Assembly: GCF_016865585.1 (NCBI RefSeq)
Contig: NZ_JAESND010000001.1
Location: 992,001-1,056,000 of the forward strand
DNA length: 64,000 bases
Source of the DNA: Jeongeupia naejangsanensis
GTDB lineage: Bacteria; Pseudomonadota; Gammaproteobacteria; Burkholderiales; Chitinibacteraceae
Direction of reading: 5' to 3'
Shown: positions 17,495 to 28,202 of the stretch, piece by piece
How positions within the stretch are numbered: position 1 is the stretch's first letter
Layout: each line of letters begins with the position of its first letter
Notes under the pieces: generated by a model
The model's input: the letters and a program-made list of their open reading frames with translations, nothing else
Databases searched by the model: none
Told to the model about the DNA's origin: nothing
Made by a program: the position numbers and the translations under genes

Positions 17495-19327
17495 ATGGCT
17501 TATCAAGTTCTCGCCCGCAAGTGGCGCCCCAAGACCTTTGCCCAGCTCGTGGGCCAGGAACACGTGATCAAGGCACTCGCGAACGCCTTCGCGAACGAGC
17601 GCCTGCATCACGCCTACCTGCTCACCGGCACCCGCGGCGTCGGCAAGACGACCATCGCGCGGATCATGGCCAAGGCGCTCAATTGCGAGACCGGCATCAC
17701 CGCCGAACCGTGCGGCGTGTGTGCGGCGTGTACGCAGATCGACGCGGGGCGCTTTGTCGACCTGCTGGAGATCGATGCGGCGTCGAACACCGGCATCGAC
17801 AACATTCGCGAAGTGCTCGACAACGCGCAGTACGCGCCGACGGCCGGGCGGTTCAAAGTGTACATCATCGACGAAGTGCACATGCTCTCGAAGAGCGCGT
17901 TCAACGCGATGCTGAAAACGCTGGAAGAGCCGCCGGGCCACGTCAAATTCATCCTCGCGACCACCGATCCGCAGAAGGTGCCGATCACGGTGCTGAGCCG
18001 CTGTTTGCAGTTCTCGCTGCGGCAGATGACACCGCAGCAGGTCTCGGGTCATCTGCACAAGGTGCTCGACGCCGAACAGATCGCCTTCGAGCCCGGCGCG
18101 CTGCCGATTCTCGGCCACGCTGCCAACGGCTCGATGCGCGATGCACTGTCCTTGCTCGATCAGGCGATCGCCTATGGCGCCGGCAAGGTCGAAGAAGCCG
18201 GCGTCCGGGCCATGCTGGGCGCGGTCGATCAGGGTTACCTGTTCGAATTGCTGAACGCATTGCTCGCCCGTGACGGCGCACAGCTGCTTGCGACCGCCGA
18301 CGATATCGCCGGCCGCGGATTGTCGTTCGAAGCCGCGCTCAGCGAGCTGGCCCATTTGCTGCAGCAGATCGCCGTCGCCCAAATGGTTCCCGGCGCACTG
18401 GCCGACGATCTGCCGACCCGCGACGCCATCGTCGCACTGGCCGCGGCCATGTCGCCCGAGGATGCCCAGCTTTACTACCAGATCGTCCTGCATGGCCGGC
18501 GTGACCTGCCACTGGCGCCGGACGAGTATGCCGGCTTCACGATGACGCTGCTGCGCATGCTGGCCTTTGCGCCGAGCGACGCGGCTGCGCTGGCGCAACT
18601 GCCCCAGCGCACGTCCGGCGATGCCGTTGCATCGCCACAGCAACCCGAGCGCGTTGTGCCGGTTCGCCCGGCAGCACCGGTTGTTGCCGCGCCGGCTCCC
18701 GTCGTGGCACAGGCTGCACCTGCACCTGCACCTGCACCTGCACCTGCACCTGCACCTGCACCTGCACCTGCACCTGCACCTGCAGTCCAGAGTGTCCCCG
18801 CAAGACCAGCTCCGGCAGCAGTACAGGATGTGCCGCCCTGGGAGGAGGCCACGCCGGCGGGAGAACCGGCGCCACGCGCGCCTTTCCCTGAGCACGAGGC
18901 CCCCGCACAGCCGGTACAGCCAGCAGCATCTGCGTCAGCGCCCGCCACCCCTTTCGACGGCGATTGGCGTGCACTGGTCGTTCAGCTCAAGCTTGGCGCC
19001 GCCGGCATGCTGGCGCAGAACGCCGAGCTGCTCGACTGGCAGGACGACCGTTTCGAGCTGCTGGTCTCCGATGCCCACCGCGCAGTCGCGACCCGCGACT
19101 TCCAGGACAAACTGCGCGAAGCGCTGTCACAGCACTTTGACCGCCCGGTCCAGCTGATCGTGACGTTGGGCGAAGCCAGTGGCGACACCCCGGCCGCGCA
19201 ACTGCTGCGCGAAAAGGAGCAACGTCAAGGCGAAGCCGAAGCCGAGATCCAGAATGACCCGTTTGTGCAGACGCTGGTGCGCGATTTCGACGCCACCGTC
19301 CTGCCCGATTCGATCAAACCACTCTGA
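17495..19327 (+). CDS. dnaX: DNA polymerase III subunit gamma/tau
   Basis: A 610-residue clamp-loader ATPase. Walker A is GTRGVGKTT (45-53), the zinc site is Cys64, Cys73, Cys76 and Cys79, Walker B is YIIDEVHML, and sensor 1 sits in ILATTDPQK. Domain III follows to about residue 370. A long Pro/Ala-rich linker (about 390-480) contains a pure hexanucleotide repeat, and the C-terminal tau domain (about 485-605, [20 protein letters not shown]) binds the alpha subunit. I see no A-AAA-AAG slippery site, so a separate gamma form by frameshift is not evident. The start is 16 bases from a divergent gene and lacks a ribosome site, so a leaderless or near-leaderless mRNA is possible. Confidence 0.97.
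   Translation: MAYQVLARKWRPKTFAQLVGQEHVIKALANAFANERLHHAYLLTGTRGVGKTTIARIMAKALNCETGITAEPCGVCAACTQIDAGRFVDLLEIDAASNTGIDNIREVLDNAQYAPTAGRFKVYIIDEVHMLSKSAFNAMLKTLEEPPGHVKFILATTDPQKVPITVLSRCLQFSLRQMTPQQVSGHLHKVLDAEQIAFEPGALPILGHAANGSMRDALSLLDQAIAYGAGKVEEAGVRAMLGAVDQGYLFELLNALLARDGAQLLATADDIAGRGLSFEAALSELAHLLQQIAVAQMVPGALADDLPTRDAIVALAAAMSPEDAQLYYQIVLHGRRDLPLAPDEYAGFTMTLLRMLAFAPSDAAALAQLPQRTSGDAVASPQQPERVVPVRPAAPVVAAPAPVVAQAAPAPAPAPAPAPAPAPAPAPAPAVQSVPARPAPAAVQDVPPWEEATPAGEPAPRAPFPEHEAPAQPVQPAASASAPATPFDGDWRALVVQLKLGAAGMLAQNAELLDWQDDRFELLVSDAHRAVATRDFQDKLREALSQHFDRPVQLIVTLGEASGDTPAAQLLREKEQRQGEAEAEIQNDPFVQTLVRDFDATVLPDSIKPL
18715..18785 (+). repeat. Hexanucleotide repeat TGCACC x11 inside dnaX
   Basis: Eleven perfect TGCACC units followed by a partial unit. 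They encode alternating Ala-Pro in the tau linker. Any change in copy number stays in frame, so length can vary without breaking the protein. Confidence 0.95.
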
Positions 19328-19365
19328 CGGCGGCTGCCGTCGATCTTCACACTCAGGAGCACATC

Positions 19366-19695
19366 ATGTTCAACAAGGGTGGCATTGGCCAACTGATGCA
19401 ACAAGCGCAAAAAATGCAGGAAAAAATGCAGAAAGCGCAGGAAGAACTCGCCAACGTCGAAGTCGAAGGCCAGGCTGGCGCCGGCATGGTCAAGATCGTC
19501 ATGACCTGCAGCCACGTGGTCAAGCGCGTCGCGATCGACGATTCGCTACTGTCCGACGACAAGGACATGCTCGAGGACCTGATTGCCGCGGCCTTCAACG
19601 ACGCACAGCGCAAGGCCGAAGCAACCAGCCAGGAGCGCATGTCCGGCATGACCGCCGGCCTGCCGCTGCCCCCGGGCTTCAAGATGCCGTTCTGA
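19366..19695 (+). CDS. ybaB: YbaB/EbfC nucleoid-associated protein
   Basis: A 109-residue protein matching the YbaB family along its length: N-terminal coiled-coil with Met and Gln repeats ([20 protein letters not shown]), the core [20 protein letters not shown], and the conserved ending [18 protein letters not shown]. It binds DNA as a dimer and is nearly always between dnaX and recR, as here. AGGAGCAC precedes ATG 19366. It is followed by a terminator, so recR needs read-through or its own promoter. Confidence 0.97.
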   Translation: MFNKGGIGQLMQQAQKMQEKMQKAQEELANVEVEGQAGAGMVKIVMTCSHVVKRVAIDDSLLSDDKDMLEDLIAAAFNDAQRKAEATSQERMSGMTAGLPLPPGFKMPF

Positions 19696-19714
19696 TCGAA
19701 CGGCGATTCCGAAC

Positions 19715-19740
19715 GGGGCGCGTTCTTCGCGCCCCTTTTT
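19715..19740 (+). terminator. Rho-independent terminator between ybaB and recR
   Basis: Perfect eight-base-pair stem GGGGCGCG/CGCGCCCC with loop TTCTT and five T. It ends 16 bases before the recR start codon, so it can act as an attenuator for recR. Confidence 0.88.
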
Positions 19741-19756
19741 GCAAGCACCTTCCGCC

Positions 19757-20353
19757 ATGACCGTCCCTTCCTCGCTCCAGCAACTGATCCAGGCGCTCAA
19801 GGTGTTGCCGGGCGTCGGCCCCAAGTCGGCCAGCCGTATGGCCTATCACCTGTTGCAGCGCGATCAGGCCGGCGCCGCCAACCTGGCCCACGCGATCGAG
19901 TATGCAATCCGCACGCTCGCGCATTGTCGTCACTGCAATACCTTCACCGAAGCCGAAGTGTGCGAGATCTGTCTGGACGACGAGCGCAGCCGGCGTCAGC
20001 TGTGCGTGGTCGAAATGCCGACCGACCTCTTGATGATCGAGCAGACGCTCGCCTACCAGGGACTGTATTTCGTGCTGATGGGCCGGCTGAGCCCGCTCGA
20101 CGGCATCGGCACCAAGGACATCGCCTTCGAACGATTGCTCGAACGCGCCAGCGACGGCGAGGTCGAGGAAGTCATTCTCGCGACCAATTTCACCGTCGAA
20201 GGCGAAGCCACCGCGCACTATCTGGCCGAAACACTGCGCGCCCGCGGCCTCAAGGTTTCACGCATTGCACGCGGCCTGCCGGTCGGTGGCGAGCTTGAAC
20301 ACGTCGACCCGAGCACGCTGGCGCAGGCTTTGGTCGAACGACGCGGCCTGTAA
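19757..20353 (+). CDS. recR: Recombination mediator protein RecR
   Basis: A 198-residue protein with the RecR layout: N-terminal helix-hairpin-helix ([20 protein letters not shown]), a Cys4 zinc finger ([16 protein letters not shown]), then a Toprim domain ([16 protein letters not shown], with [10 protein letters not shown]). It works with RecF/RecO in loading RecA at gaps. ATG 19757 is the family start ([11 protein letters not shown]); an upstream in-frame start at 19739 lies within the terminator and is unlikely. Confidence 0.97.
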   Translation: MTVPSSLQQLIQALKVLPGVGPKSASRMAYHLLQRDQAGAANLAHAIEYAIRTLAHCRHCNTFTEAEVCEICLDDERSRRQLCVVEMPTDLLMIEQTLAYQGLYFVLMGRLSPLDGIGTKDIAFERLLERASDGEVEEVILATNFTVEGEATAHYLAETLRARGLKVSRIARGLPVGGELEHVDPSTLAQALVERRGL

Positions 20354-20363
20354 CGTCCAGCAG

Positions 20364-20389
20364 AAAAAAAGCCCCGCGCGAAGCGGGGC
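20364..20389 (-). terminator. Terminator of the sugar ABC-transporter operon
   Basis: On the minus strand, GCCCCGC/GCGGGGC forms a seven-base-pair stem followed by seven T. It lies 37 bases after the ATPase gene stop and 11 bases after the convergent recR stop. The plus-strand side lacks a T run. Confidence 0.85.
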
Positions 20390-20425
20390 TGTCGATAAGC
20401 CGGGACGCGGTCCCGACCGAGGAAG

Positions 20426-21514
<1,089 letters not shown>

Positions 21515-21525
21515 CGGTTTTCCCC

Positions 21526-22374
21526 TTATCCCTTGACCGCGCCGGCCGCGAGGCCGCGCACGAAGTATTTGCCCGCCAGTACATAGACGGCGATGGTCGG
21601 CAGCGCGGCAATCAACGCAGCAGCCATGTTGACGTTGTATTCCTTGACCGAGGTCGAGGTGTTCGCGAGGTTGTTCAGGCCGACGGTGATCGGCTGGCTT
21701 TCCCCACTGGAAAACACCAGCCCGAACAGGAAGTCGTTCCAGATCTGTGTGAACTGCCAGATCAGCGTCACCATCAGGATCGGCAACGACATCGGCAGCA
21801 CGATGCGCAGGAAGATGCGCCAGAAGCCCGCGCCGTCGAGCCGGGCCGCCTTGATCAGCTCGTCCGGAATGCCGACGTAGAAGTTGCGGAAGAACAGCGT
21901 GGTACCGGCAATGCCGCAGACGACATGAACGAACACCAGCCCGGCCATCGACCGTGCCAGCCCGAACCAGCCGAGCGTCTGCGCCATCGGCAGCAACAGC
22001 ACCTGGAACGGGATGTAAAGCCCGAACAGCAGCATCGCGAATGCCAGTTCTGAACCACGGAAGCGCCATTTCGACAGCACATAGCCGTTGAGTGCGCCGA
22101 GCGCGGTCGAAATCAGCACCGCCGGAATCACCATCCGCACCGAGTTCCAGAAATAGCCGGACAGACCCGAACACTCGATACCGGTGCACGCCGTACCCCA
22201 GGCCTTGCGCCATGCATCGAAGCTGATGGCACCGGGCAGCGACAGCAGATTGCCGCCACGGATTTCGTCCATCGTCTTCAACGACGTCGACAGCATGACG
22301 TAGAGCGGCAGCAGGTAATACACGGCCGCGATCAGCAGCACGGCGTACAGGACGCCTCGCCAGGGTTTAGACAT
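21526..22374 (-). CDS. Sugar ABC transporter permease (MalG/GtsC type)
   Basis: A 282-residue inner-membrane protein with six predicted spans and the EAA loop ELIKAARLDGAGFWRIFLRI, the contact site for the ATPase. It begins with a short cytoplasmic tail (MSKPWRG), and the order of spans fits the MalG-like permease. Its start overlaps the stop of the first permease by eight bases. With its partner it forms the channel of a CUT1 importer. Confidence 0.93.
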   Translation of the reverse strand: MSKPWRGVLYAVLLIAAVYYLLPLYVMLSTSLKTMDEIRGGNLLSLPGAISFDAWRKAWGTACTGIECSGLSGYFWNSVRMVIPAVLISTALGALNGYVLSKWRFRGSELAFAMLLFGLYIPFQVLLLPMAQTLGWFGLARSMAGLVFVHVVCGIAGTTLFFRNFYVGIPDELIKAARLDGAGFWRIFLRIVLPMSLPILMVTLIWQFTQIWNDFLFGLVFSSGESQPITVGLNNLANTSTSVKEYNVNMAAALIAALPTIAVYVLAGKYFVRGLAAGAVKG

Positions 22375-23266
22375 GGCGACTCCTCCGCAGCTCGGAATAC
22401 AGGTAAGGCACGACAACGGCCGACACCGTCACCAACATCATCATCGCGCTCGCGGCGCCCAGGCCCATCTGGCCGCGGGTAAACGCCATCTGGTACATGA
22501 ACGTGGCCGGCAGGTCGGACGAAAAACCCGGGCCGCCACCAGTCAGCGCCATGACGAGGTCGAAGCTCTTGATCGCGATGTGCGCAAGAATCATCAGTGT
22601 CGAGAAGAACACCGGGCGCATGGCGGGCAGGATGATGCGCCAGTAGATGCGCGGCAGGCTGGCACCGTCGATCTGCGCCGCCTTGATGATCGAATCGTCG
22701 ATGCCGCGCAAACCGGCAAGGAACAGCGCCATCACGAAACCCGACGATTGCCAGATGCCGGCAATGACGATCGTGTAGATCGACCGGTCCGGATTGACCA
22801 GCCAGTCGAAGCTGAAGCCGGCATAGCCCCAGTCATGCATCAGTTTTTCCAGCCCCAGCCCCGGATTGAGCATCCAGCCCCAGGCCGTACCGGTGACGAT
22901 AAAGGACAAGGCCAGCGGATAGAGATAGATCGTCCGCAGCGCGCCTTCTAGCCTGATCTTCTGGTCAAGCAGGATGGCCAGCACGATGCCGACGACCATC
23001 GCGCCGCCGATGAAAAGCACGCCGAAAATGAACAGGTTGTGAACCGCTACCCACCAGCGTTCGCTGGCGAACAGCGCCTCGTACTGCGCGAGTCCGACCC
23101 ATTCGTAGTTGGGCAACAACCGGGATGCGGTGAACGACAGGGCGCCGTTCCATGCGATGAAACCGTACAGAAAAACCAGGACTAGCAGGAACGACGGTGC
23201 CAGTACCAGCCGAGGCAACCAGTGCTCGGCAAAACCGTAGTGCGCCGGGCGCGACGTCACGGACAT
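22367..23266 (-). CDS. Sugar ABC transporter permease (MalF/GtsB type)
   Basis: A 299-residue protein with six predicted spans and the EAA loop SIIKAAQIDGASLPRIYWRI. It lacks the large periplasmic insert of enteric MalF, as usual for glucose/mannose-type GtsB permeases. ATG 23266 follows GGAGGTTCAC, a good ribosome site. It is separated from the binding-protein gene by 99 bases that contain a perfect stem-loop. Confidence 0.92.
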   Translation of the reverse strand: MSVTSRPAHYGFAEHWLPRLVLAPSFLLVLVFLYGFIAWNGALSFTASRLLPNYEWVGLAQYEALFASERWWVAVHNLFIFGVLFIGGAMVVGIVLAILLDQKIRLEGALRTIYLYPLALSFIVTGTAWGWMLNPGLGLEKLMHDWGYAGFSFDWLVNPDRSIYTIVIAGIWQSSGFVMALFLAGLRGIDDSIIKAAQIDGASLPRIYWRIILPAMRPVFFSTLMILAHIAIKSFDLVMALTGGGPGFSSDLPATFMYQMAFTRGQMGLGAASAMMMLVTVSAVVVPYLYSELRRSRHV

Positions 23267-23290
23267 GTGAACCTCCAGGGCAGGCAAGAT

Positions 23291-23313
23291 CCGGCCGGGC
23301 ATTGCCCGGCCGG
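23291..23313 (-). other. Stem-loop between binding protein and permease genes
   Basis: Perfect ten-base-pair stem CCGGCCGGGC/GCCCGGCCGG with a three-base loop and no T run. Such structures after a binding-protein gene commonly protect its mRNA 3' end and lower expression of the permeases downstream. Confidence 0.75.
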
Positions 23314-23365
23314 CAGAGACGGCAGCCGGCTGCGTCTTTGCGCAGCGCGGCACCCACCTTCCGGA

Positions 23366-24610
23366 TCAGCGAACCTTGGCGGCCGTGGCCAGCTTTTCGG
23401 CGGTCTTCTGGGCATTGGCAGCATCGTCGTTCCAGAACTGCGAAATGACGTCGTACATTGCCCCTTGCGTCGCGGAATACATCGCCATGCCGTGCGCGAA
23501 CGATGGCAGCAGCATGCCCTTGGCCGCATCGGCCTTGAAGTCTTCCGCCGACTTCTTGCCGCAGTCGTCGAACTTGGACATGTCCATGCCCATGCGCGCC
23601 GGGATCGACCCCTTGTTGAGGTTGAACAGTTCCTGGAACTGCGGGCTCATCAGCGTTTCGGCCAGATCCTTCTGCCCCTTGACCGCATCCTTGTTCGGCA
23701 GCTTGAACATCACGAAACTGTCGATATTGAAGGTGTAGGCATTCGCGGTACCCGGCGCCGGCACGCACAGGAAGTCCTTGCCCGGCACCTTGCCGGCGGC
23801 GAGGAACTCGCCCTTGGCCCAGTCGCCCATGAACTGCATCGCCGCAGTACCGTTGATCACCATCGACGTGACCAGATTCCACTCACGGCCAGCGCTGGCC
23901 TTGTCGGTGTACGGCTTGATCCGCTTGTAGGTCTCGAGCACCTTGACCATGGTCGGGCCCTTCAGCGTGGCCTGATCGAGCTGGACGAAGGCTTTCTTGT
24001 AGAAATCCGCGCCGCCGACGCCAAGGGCAACGGTTTCGAACACGGTCGCATCCTGCCACGGCTGGCCACCGTAAGCCACGGGCTGGATGCCCGCCTTCTT
24101 CAGGGCATCCGCCACCTTGAAGAACTCGTCCCATGTTGTCGGCGCCTTGACGTTGGCCTTCTTCAGCAGCACCGGATTGACCCACAGCCAGTTGACCCGG
24201 TGCACATTGACCGGCGCGGCCACGTACTGACCCTTGTACTTCATCACGTTGGACACGGCCGGCGGCAGCACCTTGTCCCAGCCATCCTTCTTGGCGACGT
24301 CATCGATCGACGCCAGAACGCCCTCGGCACCCCACTCCTGAATCGCCGGGCCCTTGATCTGCGCAGCCGCCGGCGGATTGCCGGACACGACGCGCGCCTT
24401 CAGCGCGGTCATCGCGTTCTCGCCCGCGCCCCCGGCAACGGCAAAATCCTTCCACTTGTCCCCCTTGGCTTCGAGCATCTTCTTGAGCTCGCCGGCAGCC
24501 TTGGCCTCGCCGCCGGAGGTCCACCAGTGCAACACCTCGACCTCGGCCGCATTCGCCGCAAACGCCATTGCCAGGACCGCTACCCCCACCGCCATACGCA
24601 CAGCTTGCAT
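23366..24610 (-). CDS. Sugar ABC transporter periplasmic binding protein (GtsA-like)
   Basis: A 414-residue extracellular solute-binding protein (family 1) with signal peptide ending NAAE. The start of the mature form, EVEVLHWWTSGGEAKAAGEL, and inner blocks such as MQFMGDWAKGEF are typical of the glucose/mannose-binding GtsA proteins of pseudomonads and betaproteobacteria. Position beside Entner-Doudoroff genes and a porin supports glucose as a substrate, but this is inference. GAGGAGAG lies seven bases upstream of the ATG. The gene is first in its operon; a CTGATATCAG palindrome at 24684-24693 could be an operator. Confidence 0.92.
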   Translation of the reverse strand: MQAVRMAVGVAVLAMAFAANAAEVEVLHWWTSGGEAKAAGELKKMLEAKGDKWKDFAVAGGAGENAMTALKARVVSGNPPAAAQIKGPAIQEWGAEGVLASIDDVAKKDGWDKVLPPAVSNVMKYKGQYVAAPVNVHRVNWLWVNPVLLKKANVKAPTTWDEFFKVADALKKAGIQPVAYGGQPWQDATVFETVALGVGGADFYKKAFVQLDQATLKGPTMVKVLETYKRIKPYTDKASAGREWNLVTSMVINGTAAMQFMGDWAKGEFLAAGKVPGKDFLCVPAPGTANAYTFNIDSFVMFKLPNKDAVKGQKDLAETLMSPQFQELFNLNKGSIPARMGMDMSKFDDCGKKSAEDFKADAAKGMLLPSFAHGMAMYSATQGAMYDVISQFWNDDAANAQKTAEKLATAAKVR

Positions 24611-24777
24611 TCTTATATCTCTCCTCGTCTCAGGCCGCCCATTGGCAGCCTCGCAAGCTAAGCGTAGGCAACATAAGTTATTGCTGATATCAGGTGATCG
24701 CCGATCAGGTGCCGAATGTAGGGCAAATACCGTAGGCTACAAATTCAAACGGCGCCCCAGACAGGGCGCCGTAGAAA

Positions 24778-24805
24778 TGAAAAAAGGGCGACCGAAGTCG
24801 CCCTT
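24778..24805 (-). terminator. Terminator of the porin gene
   Basis: On the minus strand, AAGGGCGAC/GTCGCCCTT with a CGAA-type tetraloop is followed by a T run. It lies 33 bases after the porin stop. A second hairpin, GGCGCCC/GGGCGCC, lies at 24751-24770. Confidence 0.87.
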
Positions 24806-24837
24806 TCTGAACTGGCAAATCGAATCAAACGAATCGA

Positions 24838-25902
24838 TTAGAAGCCGGTCCAGGTACCGAACAGCAGACGGTAGCTGCTGGAATCAGCGTGACCGTTGTT
24901 TGCGTAATCAGCACCGATTACACCGTTCTTGTCGTTCCAAGCATAACGACCCTGAACGTAAGCCGAGGTGTTGTTCGACAGCGCGTAGTTCCACTGGCCG
25001 TAAACCACTTGGCTCGAGCTGTCTTCCAGCTTGCCCTTGCTACCATCAGCAAGCTTCACGCCATCGACATCGTCGAAGTAGTTGTAAGTCACACCAACGG
25101 TGTGCTTGCCAGCCGAGTAGATACCTTGCACGAAGTATTGGTTCTGGTCGCCAGTTTGGCCGCCCCACGAATTTTCCCAACCCTTGTAGCCACCCTTAAG
25201 GGTGAAGGCACCGAAGTTATAACCACCGGCCACGAACCAGAACTTGCTCGGGTCTTCTTGGTGAACCAGAACGTCAGCGCCGTTTTGCTTGACCAGCGAG
25301 TTTGCAGCAGCTTCTTGGTAACCTGCGTCGATCATGAAACCACCGCCCGAGTAACCGGCGGTCACGTCGAACATGTATTCTTGGTCAACACCGTCAACCT
25401 GGTTTTGCTGACCCAGGAACGAGTAGTAACCCGAGAACGAGAAACCACCCCAGTTCGGCGAGTCGTATGCAATCGAGTTGTCTGGGTTGTAAGCAACCAG
25501 ACCCAGCTCAGCAACGTGCATAGCACCGCCGAGGTTGCCATACGGCCAGTCCAGCTTCAGGTACGACGGGGTGTAGATGCGACCGAAGCGCAGGGTACCC
25601 CAATCGCCTTGCCAACCACCCCAAGCTTCACGATTGCCCCAAGTCTTGTCGTTCTGGGCACGGTAGTTTTCAACACCGGTCCAGATCTTCCAGATCACCT
25701 TGGAGCCGTTGTCCAGCTTGTCGCTGCCCGAGAAGAACAGACGCGGCTCAACGTCGAGTTCGACTTCATCACGGATGCCGTCGGCATTCGAACCGTGGAT
25801 ATAGATGTCCGATTCGATCGAACCGCCGATGGTGACTTCGGCGAAAGCCGGAGCCGCGAAAGCAGCTGCCAGGGAAGCAGCAACCAGAGCACGTTTGAAC
25901 AT
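24838..25902 (-). CDS. Outer-membrane porin (general Gram-negative type)
   Basis: A 354-residue porin: signal peptide MFKRALVAASLAAAFAAPAFA, then a 16-strand-like barrel with alternating aromatic residues, and a terminal Phe (FGTWTGF). The early WKIWTGVENYRAQND and GDWGTLRFGRIYTPSYL match the porin_4 pattern of betaproteobacteria. Codon use is strongly biased and unlike the neighbouring genes (many GTT, ACC and GAA codons), as in highly expressed genes. AGGAGACC stands before the ATG. Position next to the sugar importer suggests it supplies the outer-membrane route for sugar, but OprB-type selectivity cannot be read from the sequence. Confidence 0.93.
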   Translation of the reverse strand: MFKRALVAASLAAAFAAPAFAEVTIGGSIESDIYIHGSNADGIRDEVELDVEPRLFFSGSDKLDNGSKVIWKIWTGVENYRAQNDKTWGNREAWGGWQGDWGTLRFGRIYTPSYLKLDWPYGNLGGAMHVAELGLVAYNPDNSIAYDSPNWGGFSFSGYYSFLGQQNQVDGVDQEYMFDVTAGYSGGGFMIDAGYQEAAANSLVKQNGADVLVHQEDPSKFWFVAGGYNFGAFTLKGGYKGWENSWGGQTGDQNQYFVQGIYSAGKHTVGVTYNYFDDVDGVKLADGSKGKLEDSSSQVVYGQWNYALSNNTSAYVQGRYAWNDKNGVIGADYANNGHADSSSYRLLFGTWTGF

Positions 25903-26240
25903 TTATAGGTCTCCTAGATACGAGAGTTGGTTTCTTTCTAATTAGATGAAGAACCAGCCGTAACAGCACGATTTGCGGTACGTCTGACGCAACCTTGCTC
26001 TACGGAGCCAGAATAAAAGAATCGACTTGCTACCGGCAAACCTGCTTGCCCTGCCTCCTAAAAACCGTTGCCCACATACAACACGACAAATAAGAAGTCC
26101 GCCGTACATGGCTGTTTTATAAGGAATTAGTTACTCCTTCACGTATTGCTTCGCATACAAAAAAGGCCAGATCATATTGCACAATACACCTCGATCGACC
26201 CCATCCACTGTCATGCTGCAACCATCGGACTGGCGCCACG
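25903..26240 (-). promoter_or_regulatory. Porin upstream region with possible promoter
   Basis: A gene-free, A+T-rich stretch between the porin start and the gapA terminator. On the minus strand TTGCCG (26034-26039) and TATTCT (26010-26015) are 18 bases apart and would give a leader of about 100 bases, long enough for regulation by a small RNA. No other clear signal was seen. Confidence 0.4.
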
Positions 26241-26282
26241 CACCCAACAAAAAACCCGCCGAAGCGGGTTTTTTGTTGGGTG
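26241..26282 (-). terminator. Long perfect terminator hairpin after gapA
   Basis: A 19-base-pair perfect stem (26241-26259 with 26264-26282) with a CGAA/TTCG-type loop. The stem itself contains A-run/T-run arms, so it is symmetrical and can terminate in both directions. It begins 14 bases after the gapA stop. Confidence 0.92.
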
Positions 26283-26295
26283 CGAAGGCCTGTGC

Positions 26296-27303
<1,008 letters not shown>

Positions 27304-27512
27304 TCATCTCCAGAAATAGAGGATGGAACAGATTGGACGGTCAGAGCATACAAGCACCGGCATAGGGTGCCTTTGTGCCATGACAAGCATCGTACGTACA
27401 TTAGGGACTTACGCGACCGTCATAGGTAGATGGATCATTGCGCAAGCCCCAGTTTACCAGTCGAAGGAGACGGACAAGGCACTTGCCCGTCCCTTCCGTT
27501 GACCTGCGGCGA

Positions 27513-28136
27513 TCAGGGACGCAGCGCGGCCGCTTCGCGGGCGAGTTGGGTGATGCCGGCCCAGTCACCCTTGGCAACCATGTCTTTCGGCGCGAGCCAG
27601 GAACCGCCCACGCAACCGACGTTCGGCAGCGCCAGCAGCTTGGCCGCCGATTCCAGCGTCACGCCACCGGTCGGGCAGAACAGGATTTGCGGCAGCGGAC
27701 CACCCATTGCCTTGAGCATGCCGAGGCTGCCGGCCTGTTCAGCCGGGAACAGCTTGAGCGCATCGAAACCTTCTTCGAGCGCAGCGATGGCTTCGGACGG
27801 CGTCATCACGCCCGGCAGCAACTGGATGCCGGCTTCGCGCGCAGCAGCGGCCAGCTTCGGGGTCAGACCCGGCGTAACGGCAAACACGGCGCCAGCGGCC
27901 TGCGCCTGGGCGAACTGCTCGGGGCGAACAACGGTACCGACGCCGACGATCGCACCCGGCACGTTTTCGGTGATTGCCTTGACGGCCGCGAGCGCGGCAT
28001 CGGTCCGCAGGGTCACTTCCAGCACGCGAATACCACCTTCGACCAGCGCCTTGGCCAGCGGCACGGCATGTTCGACGTTCTCGATCACCAGCACCGGCAT
28101 GACCGAGCACGAACGCATGATTTCACGAATTTGCAT
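27513..28136 (-). CDS. eda: KDPG/KHG aldolase (Entner-Doudoroff)
   Basis: A 207-residue class I aldolase. The catalytic Glu is in VLEVTLRT and the Schiff-base Lys in ALKLFPAEQAG, with CPTGGV as the phosphate site. It splits 2-keto-3-deoxy-6-phosphogluconate into pyruvate and glyceraldehyde-3-phosphate. It follows edd by 66 bases, with a perfect hairpin between, and is probably co-transcribed from the edd promoter. Confidence 0.97.
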   Translation of the reverse strand: MQIREIMRSCSVMPVLVIENVEHAVPLAKALVEGGIRVLEVTLRTDAALAAVKAITENVPGAIVGVGTVVRPEQFAQAQAAGAVFAVTPGLTPKLAAAAREAGIQLLPGVMTPSEAIAALEEGFDALKLFPAEQAGSLGMLKAMGGPLPQILFCPTGGVTLESAAKLLALPNVGCVGGSWLAPKDMVAKGDWAGITQLAREAAALRP

Positions 28137-28170
28137 GGCAGAATTCCTATGAGTTAAGCGATAAGTGAAC

Positions 28171-28191
28171 GCCGGCCCGATACGGGCCGGC
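28171..28191 (-). other. Stem-loop between edd and eda
   Basis: Nine-base-pair perfect stem GCCGGCCCG/CGGGCCGGC with a three-base loop and no T run. It is probably an mRNA processing or stability element rather than a terminator. Confidence 0.65.
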
Positions 28192-28202
28192 TGGCAATGA
28201 CA

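Noticed and set aside
18715-18785. Possible CRISPR-like or regulatory repeat
   Set aside because: Contiguous hexamers inside dnaX, in frame, with no spacers.
17495-19327. Programmed frameshift to make gamma from dnaX
   Set aside because: No A-AAA-AAG slippery heptamer or following hairpin was found in the usual region.
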